Shown here in pieces: positions 22,446-30,387 of a stretch of DNA of 64,000 nucleotides. Both the position numbers and the translations under genes were made by a program. The first letter of the stretch is position 1, and every line of letters starts with the position of its first letter. Origin of the DNA: Caulobacter sp. (lineage in GTDB: Bacteria; Pseudomonadota; Alphaproteobacteria; Caulobacterales; Caulobacteraceae); assembly GCA_017745235.1 (NCBI GenBank), contig JAGHZU010000021.1, forward strand, positions 1-64,000, in the 5' to 3' direction. Below the pieces are notes generated by a model. It worked only from the letters and a program-made list of their open reading frames with translations. It was not told the origin of the DNA and did no database searches.

Positions 22446-23012
22446 ATGTCCTACGTTTCCGCCGCCCAGTTCTCCGCGATCGAACCTTCGGCCATCGATG
22501 GCGTCGTCGCCTCCCGGATCCTCGCCGAAGAGCCGCGCGCCTTCGCTCCCCACCTGCGGGAGATCCTGCGCAGCCTGGAAGTTTCGCTCGACAGCGACCC
22601 ATCGGCCGCTCGGGCGCTGCTGGCTCGGGCCGCCCGACTGGTCGAGGCCCGGCCCGCGCCTGCTCCCGCCCAGAGCGGCCTGGCCCCCTGGCAGGCGCGC
22701 AAGGTGCAGGCGCACATCGACCAGAACCTGGATACGGCGGTGGCGATCGGCGACCTGGCCCGGATCGCGGGCCTCAGCCTCGGTTACTTCAGCAAGGCCT
22801 TCAAGCGGACCTTCGGCGAGACGCCCCACGCCTATGTGGTTCGCCGTCGGGTCGAAGCCGCCAAGACCCTGATGCTAACCACGCGCGAGCCCCTGAGCCA
22901 GGTGGCCTATCAATGCGGTTTCGCCGATCAGGCCCACTTCTGCCGTATCTTCCGCAAGGTGGCCGACACCACGCCCGCCAGTTGGCGGCGCGCACATCGT
23001 CTGGCGGCCTGA
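22446..23012 (+). CDS. AraC family transcriptional regulator
   Basis: A 188-residue protein. The C-terminal about 105 residues form the double HTH of AraC/XylS regulators: KVQAHIDQNLDTAVAIGDLA, LSLGYFSKAFKRTFGETPH, and the second HTH ending ADTTPASWRRAHR. The N-terminal about 80 residues are Ala-rich with no recognisable sensor domain, so the protein is short for the family. Its target is unknown. The preceding 155 bases contain no other gene. It ends seven bases from the stop of the convergent DUF1697 gene. Confidence 0.9.
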   Translation: MSYVSAAQFSAIEPSAIDGVVASRILAEEPRAFAPHLREILRSLEVSLDSDPSAARALLARAARLVEARPAPAPAQSGLAPWQARKVQAHIDQNLDTAVAIGDLARIAGLSLGYFSKAFKRTFGETPHAYVVRRRVEAAKTLMLTTREPLSQVAYQCGFADQAHFCRIFRKVADTTPASWRRAHRLAA

Positions 23013-23019
23013 GCGGGGG

Positions 23020-23562
23020 TCAGCTGTCGAGCATGTCCGCCAGGGCCAGCACGCTGGTCCACGGCCGGCTGGTCACGCGGCCGCCCAGCGTCTTCTCGAT
23101 CAGGGCGTTGTTAAGCTTGGAACGGGCCGGGCCGTTCGGGTAGGCGATGTAGAGCTGCCGGCTCTCGGCGCGCACCTGTTCCTGGTTTCGGGCGGCTGCG
23201 CGCAGAACGCCCACCGCTTTGCGGTCGGCGGCGTCCTTGAGGAAGATCGCCGTCAGCCAGCCAGGATCGGTTTCGGCGAAATCGGCGAACCCGTTGGCGG
23301 CGATCATCGCGCGCCAGGCTTCGGCAGTGCGAACGTAGACATCCGTGCGCAGGCCGAGCCTGCCGTGCAGTTCGCTTTCCAGCAGGGCTTGCAATTCGGC
23401 GCCGGTGCGCTCGGGACTCTCGAACACCAGGTCGCCGGCGCCAGGGCCCGAGCGTGGGGATGTGAGGCCCAGCGTCTCCAGCAGCTCACTCAGGGCCTGC
23501 GCGGTGACGGGACCGGCGCCGGCGACGTTGACGCCACGCAGCAGGGCGATGTGGAGGGACAT
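23020..23562 (-). CDS. DUF1697 domain-containing protein
   Basis: A 180-residue protein matching the DUF1697 pattern from memory: an N-terminal IALLRGVNVAG, a central segment with VYVRTAEAWRAMIAANGF, and the C-terminal KLNNALIEKTLGGRVTSRPWTSV. The biochemical function of the family is unknown. It is a single soluble domain with no signal peptide. It stands between the AraC gene and the cystathionine beta-lyase-like gene with no obvious coupling. Confidence 0.9.
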   Translation of the reverse strand: MSLHIALLRGVNVAGAGPVTAQALSELLETLGLTSPRSGPGAGDLVFESPERTGAELQALLESELHGRLGLRTDVYVRTAEAWRAMIAANGFADFAETDPGWLTAIFLKDAADRKAVGVLRAAARNQEQVRAESRQLYIAYPNGPARSKLNNALIEKTLGGRVTSRPWTSVLALADMLDS

Positions 23563-23637
23563 GGGAAGGCCTTTCGAACGCGGCGCCCGTCTCTACGCCC
23601 GTCGCGGCGAAAATGCACCGGAAAGCGAGCGGCCTCC

Positions 23638-24804
23638 TCAGCCGTTCAGGGCGGCGAAGCCCTTTTCCAGATCGGCGATCAGGTCCGAGGTGCTTTCAAG
23701 GCCCACGTGCAGGCGCAGCAACGGCCCTTCCAGATTGGCCGGCACGGTGCGGTTCTTCAGTTGCGGGTCGCAGTGGATGGCCAGGCTTTCATAGCCGCCC
23801 CACGAGAAGCCCAGCCCGAACAGCTCAAGCGCGTCGAGGAAGGCGTGGACGGCCTTCTGCGAGGTCGGCTTCAGCACCACGCCGAACAGGCCGCAGGCGC
23901 CGGTGAAGTCACGCTTCCACAGGGCATGGCCGGGATCGGTCTCCAGGGCCGGATGCAGCACGCGCGACACCTCGGGACGGGTCTGCAGCCAGCGGGCGAT
24001 CTCAAGCCCGTTGGCCTGGTGGGCGGACAGCCGCGTGGCCAGGGTCCGCAGGCCCCGCAGCACGGTGTAGGCGTCGTCGGGCGAGACCGACCAGCCGATA
24101 TCCCACATGGCGTCGCCCAACTGGTTGCCGATCACGTTGTCGGCGGTGGCGGCGCTGCCCATGAAGACGTCGGAATGGCCGCCCACATATTTGGTCAGGG
24201 CCTGGACGCTGATCGTCACCCCGTGGGCCAGGGGCTTGAAGTAGAAACTGGCCGCCCAGGTGTTGTCGATCATCGTCAGCACGCCGCGGGCGTTGGCGGC
24301 GGCGGCGATGGCGGGGATGTCCTGCATCTCGAAGGTCAGCGAGCCGGGGGCCTCCAGCAGGATCATCCGGGTGCGCGGCGTGCACAGCGCCATCAGAGCC
24401 TCGGGGGACAGGGCCGGGTCGTAATAGATGGTGGTCACGCCAAAGCGGGTCAGCACCCGGTCGCAGAAGCGGCGCGTGGGCTTATAGGCGCTGTCGACGA
24501 CCAGGATCTCGTCCCCTGCCTTAAGCAGGGCCAGCATGACGCCCGTGATCGCGGCCAGGCCCGAGGGATATAGGGTGACGTCGGGCGACCCCTCCAGCTC
24601 GGCGAGGGCCGATTGCAGGGCGGCGGGCGACGACAGGCCCGTGATGCCGTAGGTCAGCAGGTTGTCGTCGTACAGCGACGCGGCGTCGGGCAACAGCACT
24701 GTCGAGCCGCGCTGGACCGGCGGATTGACCGTCCGGGCGAGCATCGAGCCGCTCCTGGGTGGCGCGCCTTTACGAACCAGGCGGGTTTCTTCATCCAAGG
24801 GCAT
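23638..24804 (-). CDS. metC: Cystathionine beta-lyase-like PLP enzyme
   Basis: A 388-residue fold-type I PLP enzyme of the Cys/Met metabolism family. The PLP-binding lysine is in SVQALTKYVGGHSDVFMG; the PLP phosphate region is YPSGLAAITGVMLALL; the cofactor Asp is in MIDNTWAASFYFKP. The C-terminal GLGFSWGGYESLA and LLRLHVGLE match MetC more than cystathionine gamma-synthase. It would cleave cystathionine to homocysteine, pyruvate and ammonia, or act as a general C-S lyase. It lies 109 bases downstream of the radical SAM gene on the same strand; a link is possible but not shown. Confidence 0.88.
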   Translation of the reverse strand: MPLDEETRLVRKGAPPRSGSMLARTVNPPVQRGSTVLLPDAASLYDDNLLTYGITGLSSPAALQSALAELEGSPDVTLYPSGLAAITGVMLALLKAGDEILVVDSAYKPTRRFCDRVLTRFGVTTIYYDPALSPEALMALCTPRTRMILLEAPGSLTFEMQDIPAIAAAANARGVLTMIDNTWAASFYFKPLAHGVTISVQALTKYVGGHSDVFMGSAATADNVIGNQLGDAMWDIGWSVSPDDAYTVLRGLRTLATRLSAHQANGLEIARWLQTRPEVSRVLHPALETDPGHALWKRDFTGACGLFGVVLKPTSQKAVHAFLDALELFGLGFSWGGYESLAIHCDPQLKNRTVPANLEGPLLRLHVGLESTSDLIADLEKGFAALNG

Positions 24805-24913
24805 TGGCGGACTCGATGCGGCTGCGACGCCGCTGGTTTAAGGCGGGGGCGCGAGCCGGTTCAAGGCCGGAAATCTGGCCGGAGGCGCAGGAGCGCTGGG
24901 GGACGGCGAACCG

Positions 24914-26437
24914 TCAGCCGTTCGTCGCTTCCAGTTGCGGCGTCATCACGCCGGCCAGCAGGTGCGTGGCCCGCTCGATCAGGGCGCGGCGGCGTTTAGC
25001 GTCGGCCTGGTGGAGGGCCTCGGCCTGGGCGACGTCAGCCTGGCAGTGAGGGCAGGTCAGCTCGTGCGGCCAGATGTAGCCGGCGCAGGACCGACAGGGC
25101 TTGAGGCTGGGAGGCAGGGCTCCGCCCGCCGCCGACCGCTGGCGCGGCGCGACGTGGACGGCGGCCGGATCGCGCTCCGGCATGGGCGTCACCTGGGCGC
25201 CGGGGATGGCCTCGGTGATCAGGGCGAACTCGCCGATCGCGAAGCTTTCGGGCGGCGCCTCGCGGATTTTGACCACCCGTTCGCGCAGGCCGTGGCTGGC
25301 CAGGTCGAGGGCGCGATGGTGGCAGTAGGGGTTGTTGCCCCGCTTGCCCAGCAGCGACTCCGAGGTCCAGGTGCAGCCTGCGCGGCAGACGTCGGCGTAG
25401 TAGCAGGTGCGGCAATAGCCCCATAGCTCCTCCACGTCGCGCAGGCGGCCGAAGCTCATGCGCTCGCTGTGACGCCAGATGTCCTCGACCGACATCTCGC
25501 GCACGTTGCCGGCGGCGTAGAGCGAGGTGGCCAGCGACGGGCAGCCCTTGATCGTGCCGTCGGCCTCGATGCCGATGCCGGTCTGGCCGGCCGAGCAGCC
25601 GTTCCAGTGGTCGGCGTCGTCGCCGAGGCCCCGCCAGATGTGCTCATAGGGGCCGAAATAGCCGATGTTGTTGCCCACGACCATCAGCAGGCCGCGCGCC
25701 TCGCCCTCTCGATAGAGGCGGGCCAGCAGGGGCATCACGTCCAGCAACTGGTAGGGTTGGAGCAACAGTTCCGGATTGTCGACGGCGTTGCCCATCGCCA
25801 CCGTCAGCTGGATCTGCCAGTGGGTGGCGCCCGCCTCGATGATGCGGTCCATCAGCTCGGGCAGGTGCTCGGCGGTCTCGGCTCCGATCTGGGTGTTGAC
25901 CGACACGGCCAGACCCCGGGCCTTGGCGCGTCTCAGCGCGTCGATCGCCTGGTCGTAGGACCCGGGCACGCCGCGCACGCGATCATGGAGTTCCGGCAGG
26001 CCGTCGATCGACACGCCCACGCCTTGCAGGCCGGCCTCGGTGGCCTCGTCCAGGCGCTTGTCGGTCAGGTTGCGGGCGCCGGTCTGGATGGCGGTGCGGA
26101 TGCCGTTGGCGCGGCTGCGGCGGATCAGCTCGATCCAGTCGCGGCGCAGATACGCCTCGCCGCCGATCAGGGTCAGCTCGCGCGTGCCCAGGGCCGCCAG
26201 GTGGTCGATCAGGTCCAGCGCCTCTGCGGTGTTGAGCTCGTCGGAGCGGGGGCGGCCGGCGCGGGATCCGCAGTGCTGGCATTTCAGGTTGCAGGCAAGG
26301 GTCACTTCCCAGACCACGTGCACGGGCACCAGCTGGGTGTAGTCCTGCTCCAGCCGGTAGCGGATCGGCTTGCCTTCCGGGACCGAGACGGGAGCGCGCG
26401 CGGGGATCGTGGACTCGATCCGGCTGGTGTCGGTCAT
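24914..26437 (-). CDS. Radical SAM/SPASM peptide maturase of a GDL-motif peptide system
   Basis: A 507-residue radical SAM enzyme. The [4Fe-4S] site is LACNLKCQHCG (Cys49, 53, 56), the GGE motif is LIGGEAYLR, and a SPASM-like region holds Cys281, 299, 342, 345, 351, 355 and 372 (YCRTCYYADVCRAGC). A further C-terminal extension carries a zinc-ribbon-like CRSC-x10-CPHC (Cys448, 451, 462, 465). It stands directly behind three tandem genes for about 57-residue peptides with a GDL motif, the arrangement I know from memory as the GDL-motif peptide/radical SAM maturase pairing. It probably modifies these peptides, but the chemistry and product are unknown. GAGGAG lies eight or so bases before the ATG. 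It follows the peptide genes across a 141-base gap with a hairpin. Confidence 0.9.
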   Translation of the reverse strand: MTDTSRIESTIPARAPVSVPEGKPIRYRLEQDYTQLVPVHVVWEVTLACNLKCQHCGSRAGRPRSDELNTAEALDLIDHLAALGTRELTLIGGEAYLRRDWIELIRRSRANGIRTAIQTGARNLTDKRLDEATEAGLQGVGVSIDGLPELHDRVRGVPGSYDQAIDALRRAKARGLAVSVNTQIGAETAEHLPELMDRIIEAGATHWQIQLTVAMGNAVDNPELLLQPYQLLDVMPLLARLYREGEARGLLMVVGNNIGYFGPYEHIWRGLGDDADHWNGCSAGQTGIGIEADGTIKGCPSLATSLYAAGNVREMSVEDIWRHSERMSFGRLRDVEELWGYCRTCYYADVCRAGCTWTSESLLGKRGNNPYCHHRALDLASHGLRERVVKIREAPPESFAIGEFALITEAIPGAQVTPMPERDPAAVHVAPRQRSAAGGALPPSLKPCRSCAGYIWPHELTCPHCQADVAQAEALHQADAKRRRALIERATHLLAGVMTPQLEATNG

Positions 26438-26460
26438 GGCGGCGGCTCCTCTCGAAGCGG

Positions 26461-26508
26461 ACTGGTCGAAGCGAATTGGGCGACGCGGGACTGGTCGAGA
26501 CGAACTTG
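26461..26508. repeat. Imperfect direct repeats ahead of the maturase gene
   Basis: ACTGGTCGAAGCGAATTG (26461-26478) recurs as ACTGGTCGAGACGAACTTG (26490-26508), 29 bases apart, in the untranslated stretch between the peptide genes and the maturase gene. Either a protein-binding site or simple local duplication. Confidence 0.4.
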
Positions 26509-26538
26509 CTGGGGGGGCTGATAATCGTGGGCAAAGGT

Positions 26539-26571
26539 CCGCGCCCGCCCAGCAAGGGACGGCGGGCGCGG
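26539..26571 (-). terminator. Stem-loop between peptide genes and maturase gene
   Basis: CCGCGCCCGCC (26539-26549) pairs fully with GGCGGGCGCGG (26561-26571) around an 11-base loop. It lies eight bases past the stop of the last peptide gene. The T run after it is only TTT, so it may be a leaky terminator or an RNA-stability element that lets the peptides be made in excess of the enzyme. Confidence 0.6.
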
Positions 26572-26578
26572 CCCCGGT

Positions 26579-26758
26579 CTATTTCGCGCGGCCTTCCAGC
26601 TTGGCGATTTCGACCTTCAGCAGGGCGAGCAGGGTGGGGATGTCGCCGTATTCCTTCAGATGCGCCTCGGCCTGAGCTTCCAGGCGTTGCAGCTCGGCCA
26701 GGTCGCCCTTGGCGATGCCGTCGGTGATGGTCTGTCCGTAAAGCACGATGATGGCCAT
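26579..26758 (-). CDS. GDL-motif (DUF1843-like) small peptide, third copy
   Basis: A 59-residue peptide (MAIIVLYGQTITDGIAKGDL...KLEGRAK). It has the shared plan of the three copies: a short N-terminal YG segment, ITDGIAKGDLAEL with the GDL motif (residues 18-20), an Ala/Glu-rich helix, then KEYGDIPTLLALLKVEIAKL. There is no cysteine and no signal peptide. AAGGAG is eight bases before the ATG at 26758. It is the copy next to the radical SAM gene and a probable substrate of it. The peptide is too short for many gene finders. The family match is from memory of DUF1843 proteins. Confidence 0.85.
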   Translation of the reverse strand: MAIIVLYGQTITDGIAKGDLAELQRLEAQAEAHLKEYGDIPTLLALLKVEIAKLEGRAK

Positions 26759-26800
26759 GACGGGCTCCTTCGTGAGGTGAGGATGAGAGAGGAGCTGAGG

Positions 26801-26980
26801 TCAGCCCTTCTTGTGGGCTTGCAGCTTGGCGATCTCGACCTTCAGCAGGGCGAGCAGGGTGGGGATGTCCCCGTATTCCTTCAGGTGCGCTTCGGCCGCG
26901 GCTTCGGCGGCCTTCAGCTTGGCCAGTTGGCCGGAGGCGATCGCGTCGGTCACCGCCACGCCGTAGGGTTTGATGCTCAT
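26801..26980 (-). CDS. GDL-motif (DUF1843-like) small peptide, second copy
   Basis: A 59-residue peptide (MSIKPYGVAVTDAIASGQL...KLQAHKKG). It is clearly a duplicate of its downstream neighbour: 24 consecutive residues from EAHLKEYGD to EIAKL are identical, and the DNA is nearly so. The motif here is GQL rather than GDL. GGAGG precedes the ATG at 26980. Gaps to the flanking copies are 42 and 44 bases, so all three are probably on one transcript. Predicted helical, without cysteine. A likely substrate or partner of the radical SAM enzyme. Confidence 0.85.
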   Translation of the reverse strand: MSIKPYGVAVTDAIASGQLAKLKAAEAAAEAHLKEYGDIPTLLALLKVEIAKLQAHKKG

Positions 26981-27024
26981 GGTCGTTCCTCCGTCTGCGG
27001 CCTGGAAGCGGCCCGGTAAGTGGT

Positions 27025-27195
27025 TCAGCCCTTGAGCTTGGCGATCTCGACCTTGATCTGGGCCAGGAGGGCGGCGATGTCGCCGTGCTCCTTCACGTGT
27101 TGCTCGGCCAGGGCCTGGATCTTGGTCAGCTGGCCCAGGTCGCCCTGGGCGATCGCGTCGGTGATGGCGGCGGCGTAGAGCGGACGAGGGGTCAT
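27025..27195 (-). CDS. GDL-motif (DUF1843-like) small peptide, first copy
   Basis: A 56-residue peptide (MTPRPLYAAAITDAIAQGDL...EIAKLKG), the first gene of the peptide/maturase operon and the most diverged copy. It keeps ITDAIAQGDLGQL, then KEHGDIAALLAQIKVEIAKL. GGAGG stands before the ATG at 27195. Like the others it has no cysteine or signal peptide and no obvious leader/core boundary such as a GG site. What part is modified or released cannot be told from the sequence. Confidence 0.83.
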   Translation of the reverse strand: MTPRPLYAAAITDAIAQGDLGQLTKIQALAEQHVKEHGDIAALLAQIKVEIAKLKG

Positions 27196-27559
27196 AAGGT
27201 CCTCCGTTCAGGGCTTTTGATGCTCAGGGCTTGGCCTGATGTGTTTGGAGCGGGGCACGCGAAAGGGCGTTCGCGGCGAAGCGAATTCGTCGCGTCGGCG
27301 ATGGTTAGGGCCTGAGAGAGAGACGGGATCGGTCACCCGACGCCGGTTGCCGTTCGCTTCAGGTCGTTGTCTCGGGCTTCACGCGGGCACTGACGGCGCG
27401 CCGTCCCGGATGATCACGCCGGGGCGACAGGCAAGGTTCGCGATCCCTCGCCTTGAGCGCGAAGTTGGGGCCAAGGGCTGGCGTTTGTCAACCAATGAGT
27501 GTGTAGTCGATGAATTGATATCTTTGCGTTCATCGACGCTCATCGTTCGGAGAGACGCC
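27196..27559. promoter_or_regulatory. 364-base gap between the peptide operon and the methyltransferase
   Basis: No gene with a plausible start and codon pattern was seen here. It must hold the promoter of the peptide operon (minus strand) and that of the methyltransferase (plus strand). The right end (about 27480-27540) is AT-rich and carries an inverted repeat listed separately. Confidence 0.5.
27507..27536. promoter_or_regulatory. Inverted repeat TCGATGAA-N14-TTCATCGA, candidate operator
   Basis: Perfect 8-base inverted repeat: TCGATGAA (27507-27514) and TTCATCGA (27529-27536), centred about 38 bases before the methyltransferase ATG, in an AT-rich patch. Spacing of 22 bases between arm centres equals two helical turns, as for a dimeric regulator. 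No regulator is encoded next to it. Confidence 0.5.
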
Positions 27560-28237
27560 ATGTCCTTATCTGTCCTGTCGCCCGACGCCGTCTGTTCCGA
27601 ACGCATGGCCGCCAGGAGGGTGATCGAGGCCTTCGAGAACGGGGCGGAGATCGACGACGCGACACTGGACCGGGTGCTGGGCCTGCGTATCGCGGCGGTC
27701 GAGGGACGGCTGGACACCCTGGCGCTTCTGGATCGCTACGGCGTGCAGCGCTTCGACCAGGGCGACCTGACCTACGAGGTGGTGCGGGCCTTTCACCATG
27801 CCCTGGCGCCCGAGATCCATAGCCGGCCGGACCTGCGCCTGCTGGACCTGGGCTGCGGCTACGGGCGGTTCGGCCTCTATGGCGCGATCCTGCACAACCT
27901 GACCGCGCATGGCCTGGAGCTGGTGGCCGAGCGCGCGGACGAGGCTCGGCGCGCGGCCGCCGGCCTAGGCCTCGAGCGGGTGACTTTCGAGTCTGGCGAC
28001 ATGCTCCAGGCCGTCTGGCCGGCCGCCGACGTCTATTGCCTGATGAACTCCGTCCTGCCCGACCTGCTGCCGCCGGTGGTGGAGCGGCTGCGGGCCGAGG
28101 CCCTGGCGCGGCGGATCGTCATCGCCTCGGTCTCGACCAGCAACCGCGCCTTCGCGGACGCCGACTGGCTGCGGCCGCTGCCGGTCACGGCCGAGGGCGT
28201 GGCCGGGCGTGAGTTGCGGATATGGGAGTCGGTCTGA
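27560..28237 (+). CDS. SAM-dependent methyltransferase
   Basis: A 225-residue class I methyltransferase. SAM motif I is LRLLDLGCGYGRFG (about residues 93-105), and ERVTFESGDML is the acidic binding loop region. The first about 85 residues are helical and precede the Rossmann domain, unlike minimal small-molecule methyltransferases. The ATG at 27560 is chosen over longer in-frame options because the protein fold starts here. It is divergent from the GDL peptide operon, so it could add a methyl group in the same pathway, but it may equally be independent. It ends directly against the convergent sseA stop. Confidence 0.85.
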   Translation: MSLSVLSPDAVCSERMAARRVIEAFENGAEIDDATLDRVLGLRIAAVEGRLDTLALLDRYGVQRFDQGDLTYEVVRAFHHALAPEIHSRPDLRLLDLGCGYGRFGLYGAILHNLTAHGLELVAERADEARRAAAGLGLERVTFESGDMLQAVWPAADVYCLMNSVLPDLLPPVVERLRAEALARRIVIASVSTSNRAFADADWLRPLPVTAEGVAGRELRIWESV

Positions 28238-29095
28238 CTAGACCGGCTGGGCTTCTCCCGTGGCGACCGGGGTATCCTCGCGACCGCCCCATTCCGTCCA
28301 GGAGCCGTCATAGACCGCCGCCCGGGGACGGCCCAGGCGCGCAAGGGCCAGCGAGACCACGGCGGCGGTGATGCCAGAGCCGCAGGTGGTGGCCACCGGC
28401 TTGTCGATATCGACGCCCGCAGCCTTGAACACCGTTTCCAGCCTCTCGGCGGGCAGCATCGTGCCGTCCGGGGCCAGCAGGGCCGACAGAGGGATGTTGC
28501 GCGAACCGGGAATGTGGCCGCCACGCAGCCCGGGACGAGGTTCGGGGTCCACACCCTGGAAGCGGCCGGCGGCCCGGGCGTCGATCACCTGCTCGCGGCC
28601 GGTCTCCAGGTTGCGCTTCATCTGCTCGACTGAACGGACCAGGTCGGCCTGGTAGCGGGGCGTAAAGTGGCGCTCCTGCGTGGCCACCGTCAGGTCGTCC
28701 ACGGGGCGGCCCTCGGCGAGCCACTTGGGCAGGCCGCCGTCCAGCACGACCACATCCTCATGGCCCATGGCGCGGAACGTCCACCACACGCGGGCGGCGG
28801 GCAGGATGCCGCTGGTGTCGTAGACCACGATGCGCGAACCATCGCCCAGGCCCAGCTTCTTGACCCGCGAGGCGAACTTGATCGGCGTCGGCAGCATGTG
28901 CGGCAGGTCCGACGTCTCGTCGGAGATGTCGTCGATGTCGAAGAACACCGCGCCCGGGATGTGGGCCTGCTCGTACTCCGCCCGGGGATCGCGCTTGGCG
29001 GCCGGCATGTGCCAGGAGCCATCGACGACCCGCACGTCCGGCGCGTCGAGATGATCGGCCAGCCAGGCGGTCGGAACGAGGGGGTCTTGGGTCAT
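28238..29095 (-). CDS. sseA: 3-mercaptopyruvate sulfurtransferase
   Basis: A 285-residue two-domain rhodanese-fold protein. The catalytic loop in the second domain is TTCGSGITAAVV, the CGSG-[IV]-T form typical of mercaptopyruvate sulfurtransferase rather than thiosulfate sulfurtransferase. The first domain is an inactive rhodanese (VVYDTSGILPAARVWW). It moves sulfur from 3-mercaptopyruvate to thiol acceptors in the cytoplasm. It lies on the same strand as cysteine synthase upstream (87-base gap), so the two may be co-transcribed. Confidence 0.93.
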   Translation of the reverse strand: MTQDPLVPTAWLADHLDAPDVRVVDGSWHMPAAKRDPRAEYEQAHIPGAVFFDIDDISDETSDLPHMLPTPIKFASRVKKLGLGDGSRIVVYDTSGILPAARVWWTFRAMGHEDVVVLDGGLPKWLAEGRPVDDLTVATQERHFTPRYQADLVRSVEQMKRNLETGREQVIDARAAGRFQGVDPEPRPGLRGGHIPGSRNIPLSALLAPDGTMLPAERLETVFKAAGVDIDKPVATTCGSGITAAVVSLALARLGRPRAAVYDGSWTEWGGREDTPVATGEAQPV

Positions 29096-29182
29096 GACGC
29101 GGCCTTTCGCAACGGAATCGCCCTGGCGGGACAGGCCGGCAAGATCACGCGCGAGACCCTGACCCGCAAGTCCGCATCGCGC

Positions 29183-30181
29183 CTACATCCAAGGCGGGGC
29201 CGGCAGGCCTTTCTCGGCCAGGAAGACGGGGTTGAAGAGCTTGCTCTGGTAACGTGAGCCGTGGTCGCACAGGACGGTCACGATCGTATGGCCTGGGCCC
29301 ATCTTCCGGGCCAAGCGCACCGCGCCGGCGACATTGATGCCCGTCGAACCGCCCAGGCACAGGCCCTCGTGCTGCACCAGGTCGAACACCTGCTCCAGCA
29401 TCTCCTCGTCCGAGACGCGGAAGGGGTAGTCGATCTCCAGGCCTTCCAGGTTGGCGGTGATGCGGCCCTGGCCGATGCCTTCGCTGATCGAGGTCCCCTC
29501 GGCCTTGAGCTCGCCCTCGGCGTACCAGCTGTAGAGCGAGGCGCCGCCGGGGTCGGCCAGACCGATCTTCACCTCCGGCTTGCGGGCGCGCAGGGCGGCG
29601 GCCACGCCGGCCAAGGTGCCGCCCGAGCCCACCGCGCAGATGAAGCCGTCCACGCGACCCTCGGTCTGCTCGAAGATCTCCGGGCCGGTGGTCTCCACGT
29701 GGGCCTGGCGGTTGGCGATATTGTCGAACTGGTTGGCCCAGATTGCGCCGTTGGGCTCGGTCCTGGCCAGCTGCTCGGCCAGTCGGCCGGAATAGCGGAC
29801 ATAGTTGTCGGGATTGGAATAGGGGACGGCGTCCACCTCGACCAGTTCCGCGCCCAGCAGGCGGATGGCGTCCTTCTTCTCCTGGCTCTGGGTGCGGGGA
29901 ATGACGATCGTGGTCTTGTAGCCCAGGGCCGAGGCGACCATGGCCAGGCCGATGCCGGTGTTGCCGGCGGTGCCCTCGACGATACGGCCGCCGGGACGCA
30001 GCAAGCCCCGAGCCTCGGCGTCCCGAATGATCCAAAGTGCGGCCCGGTCCTTGACCGACTGGCCGGGGTTCATGAACTCGGCCTTGCCGAGTATCTCGCA
30101 GCCGGTGGCGTCGCTGGCGCGGTTGAGGCGGATCAGCGGCGTATCGCCGATGGCGTCCAGGACGCTGGTCTTTACGGTCAT
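29183..30181 (-). CDS. cysK: Cysteine synthase A (O-acetylserine sulfhydrylase)
   Basis: A 332-residue fold-type II PLP enzyme. The PLP lysine is in NPGQSVKDRAALW; the substrate loop is EGTAGNTGIGLA; the phosphate-binding glycine loop is CAVGSGGTLAGV. It makes cysteine from O-acetylserine and sulfide. The start at 30181 (MTVKTSVLDAIGDTPLIRLN) matches the family; the frame upstream is not protein-like. The AGTCVLCDHGSRYQSK end (VTVLCDHGSRYQSKLF) is characteristic of bacterial CysK/CysM-type enzymes. Situated with sseA and close to other sulfur genes of the window. Confidence 0.93.
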   Translation of the reverse strand: MTVKTSVLDAIGDTPLIRLNRASDATGCEILGKAEFMNPGQSVKDRAALWIIRDAEARGLLRPGGRIVEGTAGNTGIGLAMVASALGYKTTIVIPRTQSQEKKDAIRLLGAELVEVDAVPYSNPDNYVRYSGRLAEQLARTEPNGAIWANQFDNIANRQAHVETTGPEIFEQTEGRVDGFICAVGSGGTLAGVAAALRARKPEVKIGLADPGGASLYSWYAEGELKAEGTSISEGIGQGRITANLEGLEIDYPFRVSDEEMLEQVFDLVQHEGLCLGGSTGINVAGAVRLARKMGPGHTIVTVLCDHGSRYQSKLFNPVFLAEKGLPAPPWM

Positions 30182-30387
30182 CTCTTCAGTCCGGCCGGTC
30201 GGAAGGTCGCATGGTAGATTGTGATACGCCGCTCTCAGGCAAGGCCAGTTTTCCTGAAGGCGCGGAGCCGGCGTTGAGGATTTCGAGGACACCTCCAGCC
30301 AAACCCTTCCGCAACTGGGTCGCCAGGTTGCATGCCCGAAGTGTGAGCGGTATCGTAATACAAATCACATATTCTATAGGGGCGGAG

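Noticed and set aside
24805..24913. SAM-II type riboswitch upstream of the metC-like gene
   Set aside because: Looked for the conserved pseudoknot parts; not found in this short GC-rich gap.
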